A stretch of DNA of 64,000 bases. It comes from Ilex aquifolium. Taxonomy: Eukaryota; Streptophyta; Magnoliopsida; Aquifoliales; Aquifoliaceae. Positions 30,998-41,198 of the stretch are shown here, one piece after another. The notes below the pieces were generated by a model, which saw nothing but the letters and a program-made list of their open reading frames with translations, was not told the DNA's origin and made no database searches. Within the stretch, counting starts at the first letter, position 1; every line of letters begins with the position of its first letter. The translations under genes and the position numbers were made by a program. The stretch lies in contig OX637394.1 of NCBI GenBank assembly GCA_951799425.1, positions 31,222,001 through 31,286,000 on the forward strand. The letters are read 5' to 3'.

Positions 30998-33007
30998 CAA
31001 AATATATAAATTAAGCAAACAAAGATAAACATATACTAATTCCGCAATTGCATTTAGCATATGCAATAAGCCTTTAAACCCCTATGTGATCCCTAGTGGA
31101 CGAGTTTTGTCTCGTGAAGGTTTCCAATGAAGGTACCTGCAAACTTCTTCATATCCAACAATTGAAACCATATGCCCTTATCCTAACTAGCACTGAGATG
31201 TCAAAACAGCCTAGTCCAATGCACCCGAACTAATCACACATGAATCACATCATAGCCTTAAATGCTATACTAGAGTATTCACCTACACATTCCCTTTCAA
31301 AACTCGTGTGTGTGTGAAATGAATATGTAATTTAAGCATTTACTCAACGGAATCCACATTCACTTAGCTATCCAAATTCAGCTTTGATGCGAAACTCACC
31401 AAGGGTTTCTCTCAACAACGAATTACACATTGGTTATCATGACATGCTCTCCATGTGTATATGCGAGATAAAATCTTGTGCTCAAAACGAAATATACTCA
31501 CATATAATCCAAAAATGAAGTACATGCATAAAAATGAAACAACCTTGGCATAATCTCATGAAAGGAATGCTAGGGCATTAGATAGCAAAATCAACTTTTC
31601 TTGTTCTTTAAAAGTATGTTATCCTCATGCTTTTTCTAGATCATTTAGGACTTTCAAGGGTTATAATGGGGCCTTGGGGTGATATTGAGGCAAATGAAAT
31701 GAAGGATATAAGATAGCAAATAGGGTAATTATGAGTGAATGACTTTTATTTCAAAAACAACTTCCTTTTCATGGGATTTTCAGTCCAACACCATCTCCAC
31801 ACTCTTTGTTTATTTTCTTTCTTTTCCTTAACATTTTCCTTTTTTCTTTGATCGTTCATTCTTCTTTCACTCCTTTCTCTCTCCTTTTTCTTGGATTTCT
31901 CATTCTTTTTCATTCAACATTTTTTAAATCCGCATCATTCATCCCTTTTGCTGGGTTTTCACATCACCATTCCTTCTCTTTCATGTTCAATCATAGTCAG
32001 CTCTTGAAACAACCAAGGTGAGGTAGATTTTATCATTTTCCACTAGCTTGGTCAATTGTGTGGCATGGAAACGAATTTACAATTAAGGCTCAATCACGGC
32101 ACTAGGGATAAAATTTTTACAAGAAAAAAGTGAAGGCTCAAAGCAAATCAAAAAATGGCCTAAGATCATCTCTAGATAAGCATGGAGGAGCATTATGCAT
32201 TTCAAGACAAAGTCAATCAACTACCCAAATGCCCCTAACCAAAACAAACATAATGAGATTATTGAACAAATTTAAAATTTGAAAAATTGTTCCTTGAGTA
32301 ATTGTAAGTTCCCTCTAACAAGGATTGGCACTAAAGCTCTCATGAGTCCTTACTCATCTCTACTATTCATGTCAAGCACTAAAATATTAACTCAATTCGT
32401 AAATTGTCAAAATTACACATTCAATGTGCACTATGGTTGAGTTTGAAAGAAAACACATATGTGATACACCGACATAGGATAAACTTCTATGATGTGCTCA
32501 TGTATTCAAAGTTCAAAATGAAGATCACAAATCCCATAACCATTAGGATAGGGCAATATAGTTAAATATTGGATATTTTTCACAAAAAATGTCCAAAATT
32601 TTCAAAATTTTTACATTCCCAACTATTATGTACAAATAGTGGTGGAACATTTAAATGGTGCACCTCACCCCCCAACTTGAACTATGCATTGTCCTCAATG
32701 CACAAGGAATCATGCAATGAGAAAAATGAAAGTAACATGGGAAATGAGATACCACCCCCCTTTTTTTCTTTTCTTTTCTTTTCTTTTTTCTTTTAGTATA
32801 CACATTAAAGGGAAAACAAAAAATTTTGTTTACACCCCCAACTTAAACTCGCACATGATATTGAATAAAATTTGTTATGATGATGCTCACAATGAAATGA
32901 GTCCAAATTAGGGAGAGGTAAACAACTTCTACACTTCAACAACATGAAAATAAAAATATACAAATAAAAGAATCTAACTATTATGAAACAAAACAAAAAG
33001 GCTCATG
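30998..33007 (-). other. Conserved untranslated region of the non-autonomous element
   Basis: No supported coding frame. It matches the noncoding parts of elements B and E over long stretches, including the pyrimidine-rich tract on the plus strand (31800-31990) and the TCTAGATAAGCATGG stretch near 32170. It contains the central stem-loop/purine tract at 32666-32702 and a TTTTC-rich microsatellite at 32760-32794. Confidence 0.78.
32666..32702 (-). promoter_or_regulatory. Central polypurine tract and stem-loop (non-autonomous element)
   Basis: On the minus strand, TGCATTG-AGGA-CAATGCA (32702-32685) precedes AAGTTGGGGGGTG (32678-32666). It is kept although all of pol and the envelope-position ORF are gone. 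A shorter similar tract, AAGTTGGGGGTG, lies at 32844-32833. Confidence 0.82.
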
Positions 33008-33832
33008 TCAATTCAGCTTTAATTCGGATATGAGCTTGCGCCCATTGATTTTTTTGATTTTAAATTTTTTTTGTTGTATAAATGCCCTTCCTAACCAATC
33101 TATCCAACAATAAAAAGGATAATGATTCAAAAATCTCAACCAAACAGAGGTATAGGCAAGTTTATGCAATTCCAACAATGGAGTATACAATTTCTCTTTA
33201 AAAGTTTCTACACTCAACTCCATTTCAATGCCCTCCCCAAGTTGAGAAATGTGAATCTCAACACCACTCTTAGATAACAAAATGACCTTGAGCTCATTAG
33301 CCTCATGTGAGATAATATCTTCATTAAAATTTTCACAATCTAGAGTGGTGGGTGATTCAACATCAATATGCATTCTATTGAGATCAATACATTGACTATG
33401 CTCAAGATGTTGTTCTTCACGCATAGTACTTATAGCATGAGTCAATGCAGTAAGGCCTTGGGTAATACGGGCATTGAATTCCATTTGGTATTGCATAAAC
33501 TCGTAAAGAATATTTTCTAATTCTTGTTCGGTTGAGTCCTCATACGTTGGATAGTGGTAAAATTCATTTGGTGGTGTGAGATCGGATGAAAAATTATAAG
33601 CTTCGTTCTCCCAACCATAACTCCAATAACTCGTCGAAATAGAATGGTTGGGGTAAAAATTTAAATTGGCCAAAACTAAATTTGAACCTTCGCATGCAAA
33701 ATCTTGAACCGAATAATTTATTGGGCACTCACTAGTGATATGTCCATACTCATCACAAATCTCACACACATTTTCAAAATTTTGGGCATTTGATACATTT
33801 TCATAAAAATTAGGAAACATAACACAAAACAC
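33008..33832 (-). CDS. Nucleocapsid-like Gag remnant, intact frame (non-autonomous element)
   Basis: This is a 274-codon frame without stops, starting about 110 bp after the PBS. It opens with a CCHC knuckle near residue 24 (CEICDEYGHITSEC, spacing C-X2-C-X4-H-X4-C), then an Asn/Tyr-rich stretch and a helix-like segment around LENILYEFMQYQMEFNARI that aligns in order with the LEDVV...Q..INNQ spacer of autonomous gag. A segment near LKVILLSKSGVEIHI corresponds to LKAVTTLRSGKQID. The C-terminus (KFKIKKINGRKLISEL) faintly resembles the end of integrase (FKVNGQRLKPFF), which would fit a large internal deletion. There is no capsid or enzyme domain. The absence of stops, compared with the ruined frames of the autonomous copies, suggests recent activity or selection; RNA binding is inferred only from the knuckle. 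Confidence 0.75.
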   Translation of the reverse strand: MFCVMFPNFYENVSNAQNFENVCEICDEYGHITSECPINYSVQDFACEGSNLVLANLNFYPNHSISTSYWSYGWENEAYNFSSDLTPPNEFYHYPTYEDSTEQELENILYEFMQYQMEFNARITQGLTALTHAISTMREEQHLEHSQCIDLNRMHIDVESPTTLDCENFNEDIISHEANELKVILLSKSGVEIHISQLGEGIEMELSVETFKEKLYTPLLELHKLAYTSVWLRFLNHYPFYCWIDWLGRAFIQQKKFKIKKINGRKLISELKLN

Positions 33833-33942
33833 AAACTAAAACAAACTATTTACAAATTAGACGACATACCTTGGCCCATGATGAAAATCACGAGACTTAC
33901 CTATGCCGTCCAAAATCACCTTCGAACTCAACGCTTAACCTT

Positions 33943-33959
33943 CCTCGGCAACGGCGCCA
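33943..33959 (-). promoter_or_regulatory. Primer binding site, tRNA-Asp type (non-autonomous element)
   Basis: The plus strand reads CCTCGGCAACGGCGCCA, one base from the tRNA-Asp 3' end, next to the 5' LTR. The non-autonomous element shares primer use with its likely helpers. Confidence 0.9.
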
Positions 33960-33963
33960 AAAA

Positions 33964-35820
33964 AGCTTGATGGTTTCCGTTGTAATTTTCCTAATCTCTT
34001 AACATCATGCCTCAATGTATGTATGGTGTATGTGTGAAGGGGAGTGTCACTCTCCCTTGGAACGATGTCAAAAGAAAAGGCAACGGAATAGTGGATGAAT
34101 GAAATGTACAAAATGTGTGTGTGTGAACAAAAGTGCTCCCCAAGCGCAGAGAGTCTTTTGAGTGTCGTGTTTTACTTGAAAATGTATTCCAAGGTCGTCT
34201 CCTCAGGGAAGGAGGTCAAGTTGTGTGAAGGTGATTTTGTAAAAATGAAAAGCGTAAAATCTTGTAGTTGGTTTTGGTGAGTTTTGTTCTTAATGAAAAT
34301 GCAAGAAAACAAGTGTTGGCTAATCCGAAGAGGTCATTCCAATGGGGATGCCAAATCAACTCAAAACCTTCCTCCGATGGTGCCTAGATGGTCGATTGAT
34401 TCGTGGGAAGCTTAGGATGAGATGGAAGTGAGGATCCAAGCATAACCCATGACAAGTCTACGGGATATCAAAGACTCACAACCATGTTCACACCCCAACC
34501 CAGTCAAACCGAACCATCGTACACCGAGAGGGGGAAATAAAATGAGTTGAGATAGCACACTCAAGAGGAAATCTCCCTTGAATTAGCCAACTAAAAATCT
34601 AGCTACTCATGAAAGTAAGAAAGAATTGCATAATGTAAAAAGACATACTAAAGGAAAGAAAATTAGAACTTAGTTTAATGCAAGAAAACAGAAACTATAA
34701 AGTGAAATATGCTATACCCATTTTAAAGCTAAAAAATGAAGATAACTTGCTGCAACAATGGTGAATTCTAAAATGTAGCATTAAACTTGAAATATACTTG
34801 AAATAAATGACATTAAGTGAAATAAAATGAAGATTACAAGAGTCTTACAATAAACTACAAGTGAAAGGATGGAAGAAAATGCAAAAAACCAAACTTCTCT
34901 ATCTACTATTCATCTTCTTCCTCCTTGAGCTTTCTAAGCTTAGGTAGCCACACCCCCAAAAGCTTGTGGAATGCTAAATATATGGTGTGTAGAGATGCAT
35001 TTTCGTCCATGAGGCTCCCCTAACCCGTGAGAGCAGGCCTCCCATGCATAGGAGGCTGAGTTGATGCTTGGACAGGCTAGGACAAGGCTAGCCTACAACC
35101 CACCATGCCTCCATCTTTCTCTCTCCTTCTCTCCCATCCTCCATCTTCTTTTGCTAACTTTAGGGTGTAGGAGGCATGTATATATGTAGGATATGTAAGG
35201 GGGCAAGTGGGAGAATCATAGGTGGGACCCCAAAGCAAGTGGAGCATGAGTTGTAGGCGTTCTTGGCAAAACCTTCCAGAAGGTCGACAAAAACCTTTCG
35301 GAAGGTTTATTCTAGTAGGCTAAACCTTCCAGAAGGTCTTCCAGAAGGTGACAGCTCAGGACCAGTTTTGTTAAAATTGGCATAACTTTTTATTCAACTG
35401 TTGGATTGAGCTTACATTTTTACACATTACAGAGGACATCCAGATCTAAAACTTTCATGTTTTGCACTTTTTCAGATTCTAAGTGGATCATGGACAAAAA
35501 ATGGGTAAAATAGAGGTATTGTGCCAAAAATGGGGAAACCAGTGGGATAAACCTTCCGGAAGGTTTTTGTCCAAAATCCATTTTTCTTGGTTTCTTCACC
35601 TTCCAAGCCTCCCAATCCTCATTTAATGTGTCCATCTCTTCACCACACATCCACACTTAGTTGCAAGGCTCTAAAATCCATGATTTACGTTATAATTACC
35701 TGCAACATCAAAATTTCCACAATATTCATAACTTGAACTAACTCTAAGTAATTAAATGCAAAGTTAAGTTAAAAAAGCATGAAATGAGGCCGTTAAATAT
35801 GCAAAGTTTTGTGCTCATCA
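33964..35820 (-). repeat. 5' LTR of the non-autonomous element
   Basis: This LTR is 1857 bp and pairs with 29091-30961. Palindrome groups of the TTCCGGAA type lie near 35270-35350 and 35551-35566, around the shared block at 35380-35459. The last base next to the PBS seems changed (T for A in the expected CA end). Confidence 0.9.
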
Positions 35821-36560
35821 CTTACACTACAAGGAAGAATGAAAAAGAGTTGATTTAGCATACCCAAGAGGAATTCTCTCTGGGATTAGCCAAATTAAAG
35901 CTTAGCTACTCATATTTAATGCAAAGACATACATAAGATGAAGAGACATTGTGAAGAAATGAAGATTGAAACTTATATTAATGCAAGAAAAGTTAAACTA
36001 CAAAGAAGTGCATTTAATACCCATTTGAAAAGCTTGAGATGAAAAACTTAACTACAAACATGGTAGAATATAGAATATGTAACTAAACTTGAAATACACT
36101 TGCAATAAATGAGATTAAAGTGCATTGAATGAAGATTACAAGAGTATTCTAGCTTACAACAAGTGAAATGGGTAGAAGAAATGCAAAAATTACAACTTCT
36201 CTCTTTAAAACTATATCTTCCTCCTTGAGCTTCTCTCTCTATAATGCTGAATAATAATGTAAAAATGTCAAGTCTCTTCATTTTAGTCCATGGAGGTCCT
36301 ATAGCATGTGTGAGAGGCTTCCCATCATTGGGGGCTGAGGTGATGGCTTGGGCAGGCTAGGACAAGCCTAGCCTGCAACTCCCCAGGCTTCCTTCTTCTC
36401 TCTCTTCCTTATAAATGTTTGGGCCTCCAAAGTTCAACCTTAAGTGTAGGGAGGCATGTATGTGTGTAAAAGATGTCAGGGGACAAGTGGGAGAATCATA
36501 GGTGGGACCCCCAAGTGGCAGAGCTTGAGTTGCAAGTTGTCTGGCATTTCTGGGCAGAAC

Positions 36561-36733
36561 TTTCTGGAAGGTCGATGCAAACCTTCCGGAAGGTTTAGGC
36601 AGGAATAGGAAAAACAACAGTCTAGTGAGCAAAACCTTCCGGAAGGTTTATTCCAGTAGTCAAAACCTTCCGGAAGGTTTTGGCAGGGCAGATGCAATTC
36701 AATGTGCAAACCTTTTGGAAGGTTTTCACCAGA
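36561..36733. repeat. CCTTCCGGAAGG palindrome array in the split LTR
   Basis: Perfect or near-perfect AAACCTTCCGGAAGGTTT units lie near 36579-36596, 36631-36648 and 36661-36680, with decayed units AACTTTCTGGAAGGT and AAACCTTTTGGAAGGTTT at the ends. Confidence 0.9.
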
Positions 36734-36973
36734 TTTGACTTTTTCTTGATTTATTCACCTTCCAAGCCTCCCTTTAAGCCACCCCCTCATCTCCATTGAC
36801 TTTAAGCACTACGATGGGGGCTTTAACTCAAGCCATAATCAACTCATTACCTACAATCACACATTAACATCATTAATTGTTTGCTTAATCGCATTTCTCC
36901 CCAATTTCACAACAAAAGCAAGTATAAAAGGGTATAAAAGGCATACATACTATGCAATATTCTGTGCAAATCA

Positions 36974-38640
36974 ACAACTCAATGGTAGTAAAATGTGATA
37001 ATGAAACATTACAATGATTAGGAAAAATACATCATATCGAAGAACACTTAACTTTTGATTAAGGTTTGAGCCGTCCAATGATCAAAGCACAATCAAGGGA
37101 AAGAAGACATTAATTTCACCCTAGCAGAGAAAAAAAAAATCAGAAAAAACCAAAATATCTTACTACTCATACTTTCAAACATTCCCTGAACAACAAAAAA
37201 GCACTGAGAATATTCCTATTGCATACTCCAAAATAGGAATGCAGAATCAAGATTCACGTAGCAAATTCTCCTAACATAAGATACAAAACCCCAATCAATA
37301 TATCTTCTTATATCTTTACTCATATTTTGTTAACTATCTCAAGTGAGTAAAGTGACCCATTGCGATGGGGCACTCACTCTAACAAAGAAGGAGTTCCATC
37401 CCGCCAAAGTGAAAGCATTTAACCAAACCTGAAATATAATAGGAGCTTGAGAAACTAAGGCTCGCAATAGTGCATATGAAAGATAAGCTTTCACTGAGTC
37501 AATAGAATGGAAATTCTTTGTAAATGAGTGACTAATACCTTCCAATAAACCCTGTAAGTGCCATATCTCAAACAATACGAAATCCTAAAATGTGAGCAGC
37601 AAGTTAACATGGAGAAGGAAAAAGTGCATAAACTAGTTTGATGCTTGAAACTGTTACTACTATTGCCTATTCTACTTTGTTGACCTAGAACAACTGTTAA
37701 ATGAACATATCCGTTCTTTCATCTAATCCTAGAAAGATGCTAAAATTTTGTACATTTTCCCGGAAAAAAAAAACCTTGCTTTAATGAGCATATATGTTCC
37801 TCTCTATCTTGATATATTAACAAAGCCTTGATTTAAAAATAACAATGTATCTCGAAAACTAAATATAATAATTCTCCAAATGCAATACAAATTTTCAATG
37901 AAATCAAAATAATTCAATTGAATTACAACCAAGCATGTTATTATATCAAGTTAGTAAACTTTAAACTAGAATGAATCTAACAAAAAAAATCACACGATGA
38001 ATGCTAGAAATTTTGACAAGAACTGAAATAGAATTAGTTCAATCTAAAGCCATTATATGAATACAAAAATTTTAATGAAGGTCTTATAAAATATCTTAAT
38101 TTCTAAAGGCATGTCTTAATTTGTAAATATATGAAATTTCATTCTTCCCCAAGACAAAACAAAGAACAATCCTTGTTAACCAAAGTAATGTGAGTGAGAA
38201 GATCATTCCTCTCTATGGTATCAATGACTGTGGCAACAACCGATTCCATGCCTTGAAGGAATTAGCTTTTCAATTAGGAAAAACCTAAATTTAGAGTATT
38301 ATCGATTCAATTTAGTGCATTCCTTGAAAACAATATATATGTATTAACAAAATTGCACACTCACTCACACACACACACACCTATATCTATATATATCGAG
38401 GGAGAATTGACCTTTGCATTGATGTTGGAGCGAATCGTCTTCCGTGACAGCTCTGTGTATAGACCAATTACACAAATTAGAAATTTATTCAAGAACTTCA
38501 ACAGTTTCCAGTTCCTATAGGATTAGCTTCAACAGATTCCACTTTTTTTCATTTACAGCTGAGGTAGAGAGAGTAAATGAAACCCGAGAAAATTAAAACT
38601 TAATTAAAAAGAGTAAAACAATAATTAGCCGTTAAAGCTC
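36974..38640 (-). other. Host ARF-GEF gene region, right flank of the LTR nest
   Basis: AT-rich sequence without retroelement features, containing the exon 37429-37551. Two other short stretches could be exons, 38140-38260 (ESVVATVIDTIERNDLLTH) and 38413-38450, with AG/GT borders near the latter, but I do not recognise either. The rest looks like intron, with a (CA)n/(TA)n microsatellite at 38362-38396. Confidence 0.55.
37429..37551 (-). pseudogene. ARF-GEF (BIG5/BEN1/MIN7-like) exon upstream of the HUS box
   Basis: A 123-bp exon in phase 0 with acceptor CACTTACAG and donor GTTTGG. It encodes 41 residues including [20 protein letters not shown] and ending IIFQ. In BIG-type ARF-GEFs this lies one exon before the YATGIF...LLLRFRESLK segment, which in turn precedes the HUS exon. 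That intervening exon is not visible in 36974-37428 or 25899-26692, so it was lost where the LTR nest now sits. The reading frame of the exon itself is clean. Confidence 0.75.
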
Positions 38641-39719
38641 GGTTAAAAAATCCAAATTTTTTCTATAACTCGGATGATGAAACGAACCTCACCATTTGAT
38701 TTGTCTTGCAAAATTTAGCTAACTAGTCAATTTTCATCAAATTTTAACACAGTCGAATTTTTTAGTGTTACAATGCATCGAGTATCACGTGATTAAAATT
38801 TTGCGATCAGATTATAATAGCGGAACCCATAATATAATTTAAAATAAATCTTGCAAAATTATATTAAACATGACATGTGGCAAAATGTAATTGGTAGGGA
38901 TAAAATTCGACCAATGGGAAAGTGATACGTGGCTCGATATGAGCCAAGTATAAATAGGGACTTAAAGTGGAAGACTTGAGTCTTCCAAGCCTTTCCTCCA
39001 TGCAAATCAGCCGAGAGAGAGAGAGAGAGAGAGAAGATAGAAAAAGGAAAAGAAAAGAAAAGCTATTTTCTTCATCTTCCCTCTTCGATCTAGCAAGATC
39101 TGACTGACGACTCGCCTCAGAGCAAGCACTAAAGTTGCTCACAATGTTGCTGGCTATGTGTGGGTAACATATATGCTCAACTATGACACATGGAAAAAAT
39201 TATAGTTTTGGCTAGAGGTGAAACAAAACATTGTTTGGTATCATGAGGAGTTGTTCTACCTTATACGCACGCTACAAGAGGTAAGGTTCCCTCTTCTCTA
39301 GGTTTACTTCCAACGTAGGGTTGTGATATAAAATGGGTAAGACTTTAGCGACATAATCTCATTTATAAGCTTACACCTAGTGTATCTAAGGTATAAAAAA
39401 TGAGTGTAAGAACATGTTAAAACCCTTTTTTTTTCGCTTGATTTGGGTTTGGTTTAAAAAATATGAACCTACCGATAGGAGAGGCACGACCTACCGATAG
39501 TAAGATGTTTGGGTTTGATGAAACGGCTTGTGTTGGGTATGCTATGTGTTTACATTTCATGCCTACTAAGTGTCTTGATAAAATGCTTAGGCTTCAAGTA
39601 TGTTATTTGGATTGAAATCATATATGAAATGCTTGGGAATATTTATGGAAAATGGATATATTTATTATATGCTTTATGATATGATGAACATGATCATATG
39701 AATTGCAACTGTGCATTAC
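38641..39719 (+). repeat. Probable plus-strand LTR fragment with promoter-like features
   Basis: No supported coding frame. It holds a CCAAT-like ACCAATGGG (38911-38919), TATAAATAG (38950-38958), a (GA)n tract (39013-39034) and transcript-leader-like sequence, followed by CGACCTACCGATAG-type units (39465-39505). The final part resembles the LTR-like sequence at 42620-43700. It abuts a chromovirus integrase fragment. LTR identity is an inference because neither end is clear. Confidence 0.45.
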
Positions 39720-39990
39720 ATTTGCATTACCCATACTACGTCGTGCCCAAGCGAAGTTTGTGGCATGTGGGTCACAAAATCCATAGTGACATGATCCCAC
39801 TTCCACTCAACCACCTCCAAAGGTTGGAGCAACCTTGCCGGTCTCTAGTGCTTGGCCTTGGCTAGCTGACATATGAGACATCTATTGACAAAGTCTCCAA
39901 CGTGTTTGTTCATTCCACTCCAATAATACTGGTGGCGAAGATCATGGTACATCTTTTTGGTACGTGGATGCACAACAAAACGGGAGCAAT
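39720..39990 (-). pseudogene. pol: Chromovirus integrase fragment (zinc region to start of core)
   Basis: The minus strand encodes HPRTKKMYHDLRHQYYWSG, CLICQLAKAKH and then EVVEWKWDHVTMDFV, the conserved sequence from the HHCC region to the first catalytic Asp in chromovirus integrases. A stop follows AKAKH. It is the same pol as the RNase H piece at 40561-40690, with an LTR fragment between them. Confidence 0.75.
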
Positions 39991-40560
39991 GACAAGCCTA
40001 GCCTGCAACTCGCTTCACTTGCCTCTTCTCTCTCTTCCTCTTCAATGCTTGAGCCTCCAAAGTACAAAATGAGGTGATGGGAGGCTTTACGTGTGTAAGA
40101 TATGTCAGGGGACAAGTGTAGGTGGGGCCCCCAAATGGTAGAGCTTGAGTTGCAGGCTGTCTGGGCATTCTGGGCAAAACCTTCCGGAAGGTTGATGCAA
40201 ACCTTTAGGAAGGTTCATTCTAGTAGACAAAACCATCCGGAAGGTTTTGGCAGTGAATTGGCAAACCAAGTGTAAACATTCCGGAAGGTTTATGGCCAAA
40301 CCTTCTAGAAGGTTTTCATCCAAATTGCATTTTTCTTGGTTTTTTCACCCTCCAATCCTTCATTTAAGCTATCCCCTAATCTTCATTGACTTTAAACATT
40401 ACGATGGGAGCTTACTCAAGCCTTTTATAATATTTTCACCTACATTCACACAAAACTTCATTAAAGAGAAGATTAAACGCAATTCTCCTCAAATTCACAG
40501 CAAAAGCAAGTACAAAGGGGCATAACAACATACAATATATGCAATGTTTTGTGCTAATCA
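39991..40560 (-). repeat. Truncated Athila-like LTR fragment
   Basis: The right end is a clean LTR start on the minus strand (TGATTAGCACAAAACATTGC at 40560). The left end is cut within the LTR near GACAAGCCTAGCCTGC. It carries TTCCGGAA palindromes (AAAACCTTCCGGAAGGTT near 40179, ACATTCCGGAAGGTTT near 40277, AAACCTTCTAGAAGGTTTT near 40298). It interrupts chromovirus pol between RNase H and integrase. Confidence 0.82.
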
Positions 40561-40690
40561 CTATGACTTTCGGTTGAGTGCATCAGCCACCACATTTGCC
40601 TAACCAGGGTGGTAATACAAATTGAAGTCATAGTCCTCCATCCACATGGTAATGCAAAGGGGCATCAGCCACCACATTTGCCTAATCGGG
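40561..40690 (-). pseudogene. pol: Chromovirus RNase H end fragment with a small duplication
   Basis: The minus strand reads WMEDYDFNLYYHPG, stop, ANVVADALNRKSH, the conserved end of chromovirus RNase H. The stretch GCATCAGCCACCACATTTGCC occurs twice about 83 bp apart (from 40580 and 40663), so part of this fragment is duplicated. Confidence 0.7.
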
Positions 40691-41198
40691 ATATCCACTC
40701 TCCAAGATCAAGACTATCTCTAATTATACATATCCTAGTTGTAACTATCCTCCCCGAAAAGCTAGTCTCCTATCACGTCACACCACCACCTCAACCAAGG
40801 CTCTGTGCCTACAAATTGTAAGCTCTCGCTACATGAGAGGGGCATCTCTCTACACACCTTACACAACTATCTCTCTCATAGCTACCAAGAGCATACCCCT
40901 GCTCTCCCTCTCTCTCTCACCTACTACTTCATCAAGAAAGACCACCAGCCACCGTTGCCGTCTTCAAAGTGGAGTAGGTCACCCTGACCGAACCACTCTA
41001 TATTTGTGTTGCTTGTGTGGATCTCACCTTTGTATTTTTCTGCATTCATTACGTATATTAATTACATGACAGGTGGTGCATAAATCCACTTTTGTGCATC
41101 ATTAGTTTGATACCGTTTGTGGGAAGCAATTTGATTCTCTCCTTATAGTCTACCTACCTCCAATGGCAAGAACAATCAGATCCATGAACCACCAAGCT
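40691..41198 (+). repeat. LTR end, primer-site-like sequence and gag start of another Ty3-type element
   Basis: The plus strand shows LTR-like U5 sequence ending TTTTGTGCATCA (41085-41103 region), then TTTGATACCGTTTGTGGGAAG (near 41105-41125), which resembles the primer-site region of Tat-type elements, and an ATG at 41163 opening MARTIRSMNHQA. The frame is cut by the chromovirus insertion at AAGCT and resumes at 52230. Confidence 0.5.

Larger units (their letters stand above)
29091..35820 (-). mobile_element. Complete non-autonomous Athila-like element, TSD CTTAC
   Basis: This element is 6730 bp on the minus strand, flanked by CTTAC at 29086-29090 and 35821-35825. It has both LTRs, a tRNA-Asp-type PBS, one open gag-like frame (33008-33832), the central stem-loop/purine tract, a conserved untranslated stretch and the 3' stem-loop/purine tract. 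It has no capsid, protease, RT, RNase H, integrase or envelope-position ORF. Known counterparts in general plan are the TR-GAG and LARD classes of plant elements, which depend on proteins of autonomous relatives; the likely donors here are elements like those at 10020-23206 and 52583-64000. Confidence 0.92.
26693..36973 (-). repeat. LTR of Athila-like type split by two later elements
   Basis: Three pieces make one LTR of about 1.7 kb: 26693-26928, 28788-29090 and 35821-36973. In its own sense it starts TGATTTGCACAGAATATTGC and ends GGATTCAAGCA. It is interrupted by a truncated plus-strand LTR and by the complete non-autonomous element. The flanks TAAAT and ACAAC do not match as a target-site duplication, so the flanking host DNA was probably deleted or rearranged. 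No internal region or second LTR remains with it. Confidence 0.78.

Noticed and set aside
31806..32021. Phe/Ser-rich frame, also at 14605-14971 and 57049-57330
   Set aside because: Translation of a pyrimidine-rich noncoding tract; the frame is not kept between the three copies.
26688..36978. Target-site duplication for the split LTR at 26693-36973
   Set aside because: The flanks read TAAAT and ACAAC and do not match, so no simple insertion can be claimed.
38140..38260. Minus-strand coding-like stretch with ESVVATVIDTIERNDLLTH
   Set aside because: Looks like a possible exon but I cannot place it in ARF-GEF or any other family; kept only as a remark in the host region.
39013..39034. (GA)n tract, and (CA)n at 38362-38378, as special elements
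   Set aside because: Ordinary microsatellites; noted only as part of their regions.
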